39,012 bases of DNA from JBGPYB01 sp041493035 (GCA_041493035.1 JBGPYB010000025.1:1-39012); one strand, 5' to 3'; shown: positions 1-6,484, counted from the first letter of the stretch. Notes: generated by a model from the letters alone, not told the origin. Numbers and translations are program-made.

Positions 1-18
1 TGCATTTCATTGTTGAAC
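1..18 (-). other. Start of a third attC-like site (truncated by window edge)
   Basis: On the minus strand the box GTTCAAC (18 to 12) fits the attC R'' consensus RYYYAAC and is followed by AATGAAATG. The complete attC at 2970-3071 has the closely similar AACGAAATG directly after its own R'' box. The box is also the exact reverse complement of the GTTGAAC at 2412-2406 (minus), which is where the next cassette should begin. The rest of the site lies outside the window, so its palindrome cannot be checked. Confidence 0.5.
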
Positions 19-27
19 CAAAGCCGC
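12..27. repeat. Terminal inverted repeat-like pair (12-27 with 2397-2412)
   Basis: GTTGAACCAAAGCCGC at 12-27 matches the reverse complement of 2397-2412 (GTTGAACCGAGGCCGC) at 14 of 16 positions. The pair brackets the integrase/transposase segment. Two explanations compete. It may be the terminal repeat of the IS91-like element, whose family inserts next to GAAC. Alternatively, the first seven bases match only because a cassette start must mirror its own attC R'' box, and the rest is partly coincidental. Confidence 0.45.
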
Positions 28-75
28 TACGCGGCGGAGGGTCTGGGCCGAGACGCGATCTCCTGCCGTAGCGGC
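23..75. repeat. Inverted repeat near left end of IS91-like element
   Basis: GCCGCTACG (23-31) is exactly complementary to CGTAGCGGC (67-75), with 35 nt between. It lies about 50 bp upstream of the recombinase gene and probably belongs to the element's left end. Its role in transposition is inferred only from position. Confidence 0.4.
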
Positions 76-90
76 GTTCGTAGGTCATAG

Positions 91-122
91 CCTCCTCCAA
101 GTCGCATCCCGCGACAAGGAGG
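91..122 (+). promoter_or_regulatory. Hairpin enclosing the recombinase ribosome binding site
   Basis: CCTCCT (91-96) and GTCGC (101-105) can pair with AGGAGG (117-122) and GCGAC (111-115). The second arm contains the strong Shine-Dalgarno sequence AAGGAGG (116-122), five bases before the ATG at 128. Folding would hide the ribosome binding site, so translation of the recombinase may be held low. The base pairing is seen in the sequence; the regulatory effect is inferred. Confidence 0.45.
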
Positions 123-127
123 ACGAC

Positions 128-1024
128 ATGCAGCAGTCCGATTTCGAGAAGCTTCTCGCCGACACCTTGGCCGCCCACGGCCGCAGTCCCAGGACCCAGG
201 AGACGTACACCCTGATGCTCCGGCTCTTCGGCCGGTACTTGGGTCGCCCGTACATCGACAAGACCCTCGACGTCGTGGCACCCGAAGACATCGAAGCGTA
301 CCAGCGTTACCTGGTGACGGAACGCAAGGTCGGGTTCTCGTCCTTCAACCAGTCCACCTGTGCCCTACGGTTCTTCTACCGCACGTGCCTCGGCCGGTCC
401 GACTGGATGATCGCGCGAATGCCGTTCCAACGGAAGCGCCGCGCCTTGCCGGAGGTCCTCTCCGTCGAGGAGGTCTCTGCCATCTTCGACGCTTGCCACA
501 ACCTGAAGCACAAGACGCTCCTCATGACGTCGTACAGCGGCGGGCTGCGTCTGGGTGAGACCCTCGGCCTGCTCCCGAGCGACGTCGATAGCGGGCGGAT
601 GATGATCCGCATCGAGCAGGGCAAGGGACGCAAGGACCGCTACTTGATGTTGTCGACGCTGTTGCTCGAGACGCTGCGCAGCTACTGGAAGACCTTCCGC
701 CCAGTCCGCTGGCTCTTCGAAGGACGCAAGCCGGGCGAACCCCTGGCCCCGTCCACCGCGGAGAAGATCTTCACCTCAGCCGCCGGCCGGGCCGGGATCA
801 AGAAGGGGGTGTCGTTCCACTCCCTGCGCCACGCTTTCGCAACGCACCTGCTCGAGGGTGGGACGAACATCCTAGTGATCCAGACTCTGCTCGGGCATCA
901 GAGCCTGGCGACGACGCAGGTCTACACCCACGTCGCGCAGACGTACGTGAACGCGACCAAGAGCCCGCTCGACCGCCTGAAGGAGAAAAAGGAGGAGCCG
1001 GACAAGAAGCCGGTGAAGGAGTAG
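128..1024 (+). CDS. Tyrosine recombinase of IS91-like element
   Basis: This 298-aa phage-integrase-family recombinase would cut and rejoin DNA through a tyrosine intermediate. It has an N-terminal core-binding (SAM-like) domain at about residues 5-90 and a catalytic domain at about 108-280. The catalytic set is visible: R141 (GGLRLGE), K166 (GKGRKD), H231 and R234 (HSLRH), H257 (LGHQ) and Y266 (VYTH). The ATG at 128 follows AAGGAGG. It is 3 bp upstream of an IS91 transposase gene, and such recombinases are known companions of IS91-family transposases. It lacks the extra helix insertion between the conserved patches that marks integron integrases, so it is not IntI despite lying beside a cassette array. 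The charged Lys/Glu-rich C-terminus (about 283-298) is probably disordered. Confidence 0.9.
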   Translation: MQQSDFEKLLADTLAAHGRSPRTQETYTLMLRLFGRYLGRPYIDKTLDVVAPEDIEAYQRYLVTERKVGFSSFNQSTCALRFFYRTCLGRSDWMIARMPFQRKRRALPEVLSVEEVSAIFDACHNLKHKTLLMTSYSGGLRLGETLGLLPSDVDSGRMMIRIEQGKGRKDRYLMLSTLLLETLRSYWKTFRPVRWLFEGRKPGEPLAPSTAEKIFTSAAGRAGIKKGVSFHSLRHAFATHLLEGGTNILVIQTLLGHQSLATTQVYTHVAQTYVNATKSPLDRLKEKKEEPDKKPVKE

Positions 1025-1027
1025 GCC

Positions 1028-2170
1028 ATGGCCTCCCCAGCTGTCGTCGCCCTTGAGCCCCGCCGCCGCTACGAGGTCGCCGACGTCCTACGCGACCACG
1101 CGCACGCCCTGCGCCTGACAGCAGTCCAGGCCCGGGCCGTACGCGACATCGTCGCTTGCCGCACCGAGCGGCTCGGCGGGCATCTCGAGGTCTGCAAGGA
1201 CTGCGGTTTCTCGCGCGGTTCCTACAACTCCTGCCGGAATCGGCACTGTCCCAAGTGCCAGATCTTGAAGCAAGAGCTGTGGGCCGAGGCTCAGGAAGCC
1301 CTGCTCCTGCCCACGCTCTACTTCCAGATCGTCTTCACGATCCCGCAAGAGCTGCACGCGTTCTTCCGCCGTGCGCCCAAGGTGTGCCTGGCTCTGCTCT
1401 TCGATGCCGTCTCCCAGACCCTCACCGAGATCGCCTGGACCCACATGAAGGCCACGATCGGATTCACCGCCGTCCTGCACACCTGGAACCAGATGCTCGG
1501 ATTCCATCCGCACCTCCACTGCGTAGTCCCCGCCGGCGGCCTCGCCTTCGACGAGTCGCGCTGGATCCCGACATCGAGGCGCTTCTTCCTGCCCGTCAAG
1601 AAGCTCAGCCAGGTCTTTCGCGGAAAGCTCCTCTCCAAGATCGAGCGTGCACTCCGCTCCGGGGACATCCTCGGCGATCTCGCTCACGACCTGGGCTTGC
1701 TCAGGCACACTCCGAAGATCTGGAACGTCTACGCCAAAGCACCCCTCGCCGGACCCGAGCACGTCGTACGCTACTTGTCCCGTTACGTCCACCGCATCGC
1801 GATTGCCAACTCCCGCATCACGCACTACGACGGCCAGAACGTCACCTTCCGCTACAAGGACCGCACCGATGGGAACAAGACCAAAGACCACACCGTCAGC
1901 GGGCCAGACTTCGCTCGGCTCATCCTCCAGCACGTCCTGCCACCACGCTTCGTTCGCATCCGCCACTACGGAATCCTCGCGGCAAGGAGGCGCAAGGACC
2001 TCGCTCGCTGTCGAGCCCTGATCGGCGCACCCACAGCGGCACCCCGGGAGAAGGACGCGAACTGGGTCGCGGCGTTCGAGCGGCTCCTCGGGTACAACCC
2101 GCTCCAGTGCCCAGCCTGCAAGACCGGCGTCCTCGTCATGACCCGCGTCCTGCCGCCGATGAGGGCGTGA
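1028..2170 (+). CDS. IS91-family Y2 transposase
   Basis: This 380-aa rolling-circle transposase has the two hallmarks of the family. An N-terminal zinc-binding region (about residues 54-80) contains CKDCGF and CRNRHCPKCQ. A replication-initiator-like domain follows, with the metal-binding HPHLH motif (about residue 158) and the double-tyrosine motif YLSRYVHR (about 248). The protein would nick at one end of the element and displace a single strand. The ATG at 1028 follows GAAGGAG at the end of the recombinase gene, so the two are probably co-transcribed. Its length is normal for IS91 transposases and no frameshift is seen, so the element could be active. The downstream DNA to 2405 contains no gene, only inverted repeats. 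Confidence 0.92.
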   Translation: MASPAVVALEPRRRYEVADVLRDHAHALRLTAVQARAVRDIVACRTERLGGHLEVCKDCGFSRGSYNSCRNRHCPKCQILKQELWAEAQEALLLPTLYFQIVFTIPQELHAFFRRAPKVCLALLFDAVSQTLTEIAWTHMKATIGFTAVLHTWNQMLGFHPHLHCVVPAGGLAFDESRWIPTSRRFFLPVKKLSQVFRGKLLSKIERALRSGDILGDLAHDLGLLRHTPKIWNVYAKAPLAGPEHVVRYLSRYVHRIAIANSRITHYDGQNVTFRYKDRTDGNKTKDHTVSGPDFARLILQHVLPPRFVRIRHYGILAARRRKDLARCRALIGAPTAAPREKDANWVAAFERLLGYNPLQCPACKTGVLVMTRVLPPMRA

Positions 2171-2192
2171 CGATGTGACAACAGGACGAGCC

Positions 2193-2259
2193 GGGTACGT
2201 CGTCCCCTCGGATCGAGCCCCGCTCGGCGAAGGTACCCGTGTGTCTCGATGGCTCGATC
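2193..2259. repeat. Nested inverted repeats downstream of transposase
   Basis: GATCGAGCC (2211-2219) is perfectly complementary to GGCTCGATC (2251-2259), and GGGTAC (2193-2198) to GTACCC (2233-2238). These interleaved palindromes between the transposase stop and the attC site are candidates for the origin end (oriIS) of the IS91-like element. The interval 2171-2405 otherwise holds no convincing gene. Confidence 0.35.
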
Positions 2260-2405
2260 AGACCGGCCAGGCGGCCCCGACCGCAGTGCCGTCGGCCGCG
2301 ACAACGGCTCTCAGAACCCCTTCTTGGCGCGAGTGGCGGGCGTCAACGGCACGGCAACGGCAAGCCGAGAGATTCCAAAGTCCTTAGGCGACGCCCGCGG
2401 CCTCG

Positions 2406-2499
2406 GTTCAACAGCGTCTATCCACAACCGCTGCCACCCTCACTCCGGAGGCTCGCCTTCACTCGTTCGCGGCTGTGGATAGACGCCTTTATGTTGGAC
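2406..2499 (-). other. attC-like recombination site of cassette 1
   Basis: Read on the minus strand, the site runs from R'' GTCCAAC (2499-2493) to R' GTTGAAC (2412-2406), both matching the integron core-site consensus. Between them are long complementary arms, GCGTCTATCCACAGCCGC (2486-2469) and its partner at 2431-2414 with a single mismatch, around a 37-nt loop. It starts 6 bp after the stop of the release-factor-like gene, the normal place for attC. Its R'' is the exact complement of G plus the first six bases of cassette 1 (TTGGAC, 2975-2970). The spacers are asymmetric (6 nt and 1 nt), which is atypical. Confidence 0.7.
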
Positions 2500-2975
2500 G
2501 GCACCTCACGCCTCGCCACGAAGGACGGACTCCAGTGCCAGCTGTTCGCCTGAAGCATGATGGGTGACCGTACGGTGGATGTAGTTGTACGTCCTCAATA
2601 CCGGGCCCTCAGGGCGGCTTGTTCGTGCGGCGCCGGCGGAAGCAATGGACTCCAAACCAACGAGGGCCGTCTCGACGCGGCCGTTCGTGCTTGACGCCGG
2701 AACCACCTGAGCGCGGTGAATGCCCATCTCGTGCGACAGACGCCTGGCAGCATCGACGCCCCGCACCTGTGCGAAGTAATGATGACTCCGGGGAGTGACC
2801 GCGATGGGGTCGGGCACTTCTTGGAGCGTGCCGCCGAACCGCTCCACAAGGTGGCGTGCCATGGCGCACAGATCGGTGAAGAGCTGCGCCTTCGACTCGG
2901 CCTCAGTGATCAGCCAGATGTGGAGGCAATCACTTTCGCTGTCCGTCATGCTCGACCCTCACACTGTCCGTCCAA
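2412..2975 (-). mobile_element. Gene cassette 1 (release-factor-like gene)
   Basis: This 564-bp unit begins with TTGGAC at 2975 (minus strand), contains one gene (2949-2506), and ends with the G of its attC at 2412. When circular, its R' box would be GTTGGAC, the exact complement of its R'' GTCCAAC. That internal rule holds independently for the neighbouring cassette, which makes chance unlikely. The short 5' leader (26 bp before the ATG) and single promoterless gene are typical of cassettes. Confidence 0.7.
2506..2949 (-). CDS. Release-factor-like protein lacking the GGQ domain (cassette gene)
   Basis: The 147-aa product resembles bacterial peptide chain release factors 1 and 2 but lacks the catalytic domain. 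Residues about 8-100 fit the PCRF domain, ending in GIHRAQVVPASSTNGRVET (76-94), which mirrors the RF motif GVHRVQRVPATESQGRIHT. In true RFs roughly 100 residues with the GGQ peptide-hydrolysis loop follow. Here only about 20 residues separate it from RTYNYIHRTVTHH (119-131), the counterpart of RTYNFPQxRVTDH in the RF core. No GGQ occurs, so it cannot terminate translation in the usual way. It might bind ribosomes without hydrolysing peptidyl-tRNA, or have another role; function is unknown. The usual GTGGDE motif is also replaced (LITEAESK). The ATG at 2949 is preceded by GAGGG. The attC site begins 6 bp after the stop. Confidence 0.75.
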   Translation of the reverse strand: MTDSESDCLHIWLITEAESKAQLFTDLCAMARHLVERFGGTLQEVPDPIAVTPRSHHYFAQVRGVDAARRLSHEMGIHRAQVVPASSTNGRVETALVGLESIASAGAARTSRPEGPVLRTYNYIHRTVTHHASGEQLALESVLRGEA

Positions 2976-3071
2976 CACCGAAATAACCCGCGAAGGGCAC
3001 ATTGGTGAAGAGGCGGGCGCGAAGCGCCCGCGTCCTTGCCGCCCTTCGCCGGGTTCATTTCGTTGTTATCC
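2970..3071 (-). other. attC-like recombination site of cassette 2
   Basis: On the minus strand the site runs from R'' GGATAAC (3071-3065) to R' GTTGGAC (2976-2970). The arms 3062-3041 and 2998-2979 pair over 20 positions, with two unpaired bases in the longer arm. This asymmetry resembles the extrahelical bases that give attC its strand polarity. A further GC-rich hairpin (around GCGGGCGC/GCGCCCGC, 3013-3030) sits in the loop. The R'' box is the exact complement of the GTTATCC at 3618-3612 where cassette 2 begins. Confidence 0.75.
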
Positions 3072-3617
3072 GGCACGCAGCATTCATTGTGCCTGCACGG
3101 CCGCTTTGTCCTGAAACCACTTCCACCACTGATCGGGCGGCTCCGCCGCATCATTGGTCGTGCTGACGAGGGGAAGTCGAAGCAAGTAGTTGCGGATCTT
3201 CGGCAAGGGCGACTGACGGTCCATGCCCTGTGTCTCGCGCCAAGAGTGTCGACGCTCACCGATGCAGACGACGAGAAGATCCTCCGGCATGTCGATAGCC
3301 AGACTCGGTTGCCTCCAACTCCATGCCGCGGACGACTCGATGAAGCGGACCACAGCTCGAACATCTGCGGCACTCAGATTGCCGTAGACATGGCCCTTAC
3401 TGGGATCAGACGATGTCCGCGTCCGAAGGACAACTCCGTCCGGCCAGACTGCCACCACGACGCCAAGAGGGCCTGGCCCGAGGCCTGGTTCCGTGGCCAC
3501 AGCTACAATCGGATCGCCACCAGCGCACGATGGCACCAAGTCCGGGCCCATGACCATTGCTCCAGCGATCAGCAGGGTCAGCAATCACTCACTCCACACC
3601 CTCGATTGCCCGGATAA
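2976..3617 (-). mobile_element. Gene cassette 2 (hypothetical protein)
   Basis: This 642-bp unit runs from TTATCC (3617-3612) to the G of GTTGGAC at 2976 on the minus strand. It contains one gene (3584-3084) followed 12 bp later by its attC. The start box and R'' box are perfectly complementary. It is the first recognisable cassette of the array, and no attC palindrome is found upstream of it. Confidence 0.7.
3084..3584 (-). CDS. Hypothetical protein in gene cassette 2, possible export signal
   Basis: The 166-aa product is not recognised. A TTG start at 3584 is chosen because GGAG lies seven bases upstream. An ATG nine codons later (3557) is the alternative. With the TTG start the N-terminus is short and hydrophobic (MLTLLIAGAMVMG) and is followed by LVPSC, so it might be a secreted protein or lipoprotein, but the signal is weak. 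The C-terminal half is rich in Trp and Arg, ending in DQWWKWFQDK. Its frame ends 12 bp before the attC, as for typical cassette genes. Its promoter would have to lie upstream of 3618. Confidence 0.55.
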   Translation of the reverse strand: MLTLLIAGAMVMGPDLVPSCAGGDPIVAVATEPGLGPGPLGVVVAVWPDGVVLRTRTSSDPSKGHVYGNLSAADVRAVVRFIESSAAWSWRQPSLAIDMPEDLLVVCIGERRHSWRETQGMDRQSPLPKIRNYLLRLPLVSTTNDAAEPPDQWWKWFQDKAAVQAQ

Positions 3618-3671
3618 CACTTTAGTCGGCTGTTCGGTCTAGTACGGTTAAGCTCGCCACGAATGCAGTAT
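3612..3671 (-). promoter_or_regulatory. Upstream boundary of cassette array: attI-like junction and -10-like hexamer
   Basis: On the minus strand GTTATCC (3618-3612) marks the recombination point. It is preceded by GCCGACTAAAGT, reminiscent of the sequence before the crossover in attI sites. A single core-like box GCTTAAC (3653-3647) lies 35 bp upstream, but there is no palindrome between the two, so this is not another attC. TATACT (3671-3666) could be a -10 element driving the cassettes, although no good -35 is seen. No integrase gene lies next to it. The interval 3619-3849 holds no convincing gene. Confidence 0.3.
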
Positions 3672-3829
3672 AGCGCGGGAGCCGGAAGACGGAGCGTGGG
3701 CACAAAAGCCGTGGCATCATCGAGTTTGGCTCCCAAGGCGTGTCGCACGTGGGGAGATAGGCTGTTCTGTCGAACAGGTTGGCCACCCGGATCACCAAGC
3801 TGCCTTCGGGAGGGGTCGGGGACGGACAG

Positions 3830-3849
3830 CGGCTCGGGCGCGAGAGCCG
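3830..3849 (-). terminator. Weak hairpin after ATP-grasp gene
   Basis: CGGCTC (3830-3835) pairs with GAGCCG (3844-3849) immediately downstream of the stop codon of the leftward pyrimidine operon. The stem is only 6 bp and has no T-tract, so intrinsic termination is uncertain. Confidence 0.25.
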
Positions 3850-5190
3850 TCAGCCGACGACGAAGGTGGGGAGGCTTCCGCCGCCGGCGCTGACGTTGAT
3901 GATGTTGCTGCGGGACACGCGGGTGACGGCTCCGACTTCGGCGCCCAGGGCGTAGAAGGGGTTCGTGTTGACCTTCAGTGACTCGAAGGTCAAAGCACCG
4001 GCTTCGAACACCGGGAACCTTTCTTCGGGAATCGTCACCCGCTCCTGAACGATCCACGCTTGGCCAAGGCCGGCCATGACGGCCGCCTCCCATGTGGCGG
4101 CATCGGTTTCGTCGCCGATGTGCACCGACCGGCCGCCGTATGCGTGAGCGGGCTTCAGGACAAGAGCATCGCGGTTCTCGATGACGTAGGGCAACAGATC
4201 GATGGTTCGGCCGTCCTTCACGGTGCGGCGTTCTTCCACCTTGCGCGACCAGGGGACCAGACGGCGCACGAACGCGGCTTCGTCCTCCGTGAGCAGCGGG
4301 AAGGACTCGTCGGTGAGCAGCGCAAAGAACGCCTTGTCCTCCGACAACTGGCAGCGGAAGGAGTTCACGAAGACCGCGAGGCCACGGGCGTAGGCCTCGA
4401 GAAAGTCCTTGACCTCGGCCTCGCGCTCGACCAGCTCCGAGAGGACGCCGCGGCGGTAGACGATGTCGATGGCCGTGTCGCCGGACCAGAGACGGCCCTC
4501 GCGAACGGTCATGGCCCGCGGGTCGTCCAGCACGCAGCGCACGCCGGCGTCCTCGAAGAGGCGACGCAGCAACTCCTGGTCGGCCCGCGTCTTCACCTCG
4601 GCCCAGTCGACGATCGCCACGGTGGGCGAGCCGGCGCCGCCGCGCGCCTTGAAGACGCGCAGGGCCGCCTCGACGAGGCGCCCCGCCGACGGCTCGTAGC
4701 GGACCGGAACCTGAGCTGCAAAGGCGCGGAATAGAGGCAATTCCGCGAATACCTCCGCCATCCCGTCCCCGTATCCGAAACCGGCGGGAGCATCGCTGTT
4801 GATCTCGATGAACCGAGGCCCACGGGGCGTGATGAAGGCGTCGAGGCGAGAGAGGACGACGTCGGGCGCTCCAGGGTCCGGGACGATCCACCGGGCGTGC
4901 GCCTCGGGCATCTCGAGCCACGCGCAGAGACGCGCCGTGTCACCGTCGAAGACTTGGCGGGCGGCCCGGGCGGCCAGGGACAGGAGTCGGTACGCCGAAC
5001 GACGAAGGTCGTCCCAGGCCGGGCGGAGGACAAGATCAGGGCGCAGGAAGCTGCGCATGGGCAACCCGTCGAAGGTGATGCCGCGGCGCGCGAAGGCTTC
5101 GACCAGCGAATCCCACTGCTCTCGAGCCGCGGCAGGGTCCGCCTCGACCAGCCGGTTGTAGACGACGACCGGGTCCGACACCAGCGTCAT
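3850..5190 (-). CDS. Circularly permuted ATP-grasp family protein
   Basis: The 446-aa protein matches the glutathionylspermidine-synthase-like, circularly permuted ATP-grasp family, which ligates carboxylates to amines or thiols at the expense of ATP. Visible family signatures are FIEINSDAPAGFGYGDG (about 130-146), LVLKPAHAYGGRSVHIG (about 340), and an acidic/Asn-rich metal-binding C-terminus (NTNPFYALGAEVG). Its substrate is unknown. The ATG at 5190 lies 7 bp after the pyrC stop. An upstream in-frame start at 5223 would overlap pyrC and is less likely. It is the last gene of the leftward pyrimidine operon, but nothing shows a direct role in that pathway. Confidence 0.75.
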   Translation of the reverse strand: MTLVSDPVVVYNRLVEADPAAAREQWDSLVEAFARRGITFDGLPMRSFLRPDLVLRPAWDDLRRSAYRLLSLAARAARQVFDGDTARLCAWLEMPEAHARWIVPDPGAPDVVLSRLDAFITPRGPRFIEINSDAPAGFGYGDGMAEVFAELPLFRAFAAQVPVRYEPSAGRLVEAALRVFKARGGAGSPTVAIVDWAEVKTRADQELLRRLFEDAGVRCVLDDPRAMTVREGRLWSGDTAIDIVYRRGVLSELVEREAEVKDFLEAYARGLAVFVNSFRCQLSEDKAFFALLTDESFPLLTEDEAAFVRRLVPWSRKVEERRTVKDGRTIDLLPYVIENRDALVLKPAHAYGGRSVHIGDETDAATWEAAVMAGLGQAWIVQERVTIPEERFPVFEAGALTFESLKVNTNPFYALGAEVGAVTRVSRSNIINVSAGGGSLPTFVVG

Positions 5191-5197
5191 GGCCGAA

Positions 5198-6484
5198 TCA
5201 GGCGCTCCAGGCGACGCGCCCACCGACGATCGTCATGGATGGGCCGCCCTTCAGGATCCAACCGCCGAACGGCGTGTTGCGCCCCTTGCTCTCGAACTTC
5301 TCGGGCGTGACCTTCACGCGCCGGCCCAGGTCGAGGACCGTCACGTCGGCCGGCGAGCCCGGAGCCAAGGTCCCGCCAGGGAGCGCCAGGAGACGCGCCG
5401 GGTTCGTCGACAGAAGGGCCACGGCTCGCGTGAGGTCGACGACACCGGCGGCGACCAGGCGGTCGAGGCAGAGCGAAACCGCCGTCTCGAGGCCGACGAT
5501 CCCGAATGCGGCGTGGTCGAACTCCACCTTCTTGTCGTCGACGGAATGCGGGGCGTGGTCGGTTGCGATGCAGTCGATCGTCCCGTCGCGGAGGCCTTCC
5601 AGGACCCCGCGGCGGTCGGCTTCGCCACGCAGCGGCGGGTTCATCTTGGTCGAGGTGTCGTAGCTCGAAGTCCGGACCAACTCGTCGATGAGCAGCAGGT
5701 GGTGCGGCGTCGCCTCGGCCGTGACGCGAACGCCCCGCGCCTTGCCGCGCCTCACGGCGTCGACCGAGGCCGCGGCGCTGATGTGAGCGATGTGAACCTT
5801 CCCGCGCGTCAGCTCCGCGAGGAGGACGTCCCGCTCCACCATGATGGCCTCTCCCGCCGGCGGATTCCCGCGCAGGCCGAGAATCGTGGAGACAGCACTC
5901 TCGTTCATCGAGGCGCCCTCAGCGAGAGACGGCTCCTCGCAGTGATCGATGACGGTGAGATCAAACGCCCGCGCGTACTCCAGTGCCCGGCGCATCATGC
6001 GAGCGCTGGCGACCGGTCGTCCGTCGTCGGAGACCGCCACGCAGCCGGCTTCGCGAAGGTCACCGTACTCGGCCAGCTCCTCGCCCTTCGATCCTCTGCT
6101 GATGGCCCCGATGGGGTAGACCCGGACCGCGGCGCCCTCGCGGGCGCGCTCCAGGATCGCCCTCGTCACCTCGGCTCGATCGTTCACCGGGTCGGTGTTG
6201 GGCATGGCGCATACCGCGGTGAAGCCCCCTGCGGCAGCGGCGCGGGTCCCCGTGACGATCGTCTCCTTGTCCTCGCGCCCGGGCTCCCGGAGATGAACGT
6301 GAATGTCGATGAAGCCGGGACAGACGATCCGGCCGCTCACGTCCACGATCTCGGCCCCTCGCGGCTTCGCCCGTGCGACGACTTCGGTCACACGGCCGTC
6401 TTCGAGGAGGACGTCGAGGTCGTCGTCGATTCCCTGGGAGGGATCCACGACCCGCCCGCCCTTGAGGAGAAGCCGGTTGCTCAC
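5198..6484 (-). CDS. pyrC: Dihydroorotase
   Basis: This class I dihydroorotase (428 aa) interconverts carbamoyl-aspartate and dihydroorotate, the third step of UMP synthesis. The zinc-binding motif GFIDIHVHLREPG lies near residue 55. Further metal and active-site motifs follow: VIDHCEEP, VHIAHISAA, TAEATPHHL and IATDHAPHS. The length is normal for the bacterial type. The GTG start at 6484 overlaps the pyrB stop in GTGA, implying translational coupling. The frame is open further upstream, but that part only mirrors pyrB. Confidence 0.95.
   Translation of the reverse strand: MSNRLLLKGGRVVDPSQGIDDDLDVLLEDGRVTEVVARAKPRGAEIVDVSGRIVCPGFIDIHVHLREPGREDKETIVTGTRAAAAGGFTAVCAMPNTDPVNDRAEVTRAILERAREGAAVRVYPIGAISRGSKGEELAEYGDLREAGCVAVSDDGRPVASARMMRRALEYARAFDLTVIDHCEEPSLAEGASMNESAVSTILGLRGNPPAGEAIMVERDVLLAELTRGKVHIAHISAAASVDAVRRGKARGVRVTAEATPHHLLLIDELVRTSSYDTSTKMNPPLRGEADRRGVLEGLRDGTIDCIATDHAPHSVDDKKVEFDHAAFGIVGLETAVSLCLDRLVAAGVVDLTRAVALLSTNPARLLALPGGTLAPGSPADVTVLDLGRRVKVTPEKFESKGRNTPFGGWILKGGPSMTIVGGRVAWSA

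Larger units (their letters stand above)
19..2405 (+). mobile_element. IS91-like element with accessory tyrosine recombinase
   Basis: A tyrosine recombinase gene is followed after 3 bp by a Y2-type IS91 transposase gene, an arrangement known for a subset of IS91-family elements. Both flanking regions are rich in inverted repeats (23-75 and 2193-2259), as expected for the terIS and oriIS ends of rolling-circle elements, and both are bordered by GTTGAAC/GTTCAAC. IS91 elements insert beside GAAC or CAAG without duplicating the target. Exact ends cannot be fixed here; the limits given are the outermost bases between the two boundary boxes. The element lies in the opposite orientation to the cassette array in which it sits. 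Confidence 0.65.

Noticed and set aside
128..1024. Tyrosine recombinase as the integron integrase (IntI) of the adjacent cassette array
   Set aside because: It lacks the extra helix segment between the conserved patches that is diagnostic of IntI, is coupled to an IS91 transposase, and lies inside the array rather than beside its first cassette.
1966..2304. Minus-strand open frame at the transposase 3' end as the original gene of the third cassette
   Set aside because: It overlaps the transposase coding region and its translation is low-complexity, Arg-rich shadow sequence.
2506..2949. Functional peptide chain release factor (prfA/prfB/prfH)
   Set aside because: There is no GGQ motif and the whole catalytic domain is absent.
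3036..3617. Plus-strand open frame spanning cassette 2 and its attC
   Set aside because: It crosses the attC palindrome and a cassette boundary, unlike the minus-strand frame that ends just before attC as cassette genes do.
3612..3653. A fourth attC site between GCTTAAC (3653) and GTTATCC (3612)
   Set aside because: Only 42 nt separate the outer ends and no complementary arms were found, so it cannot form the folded attC structure.
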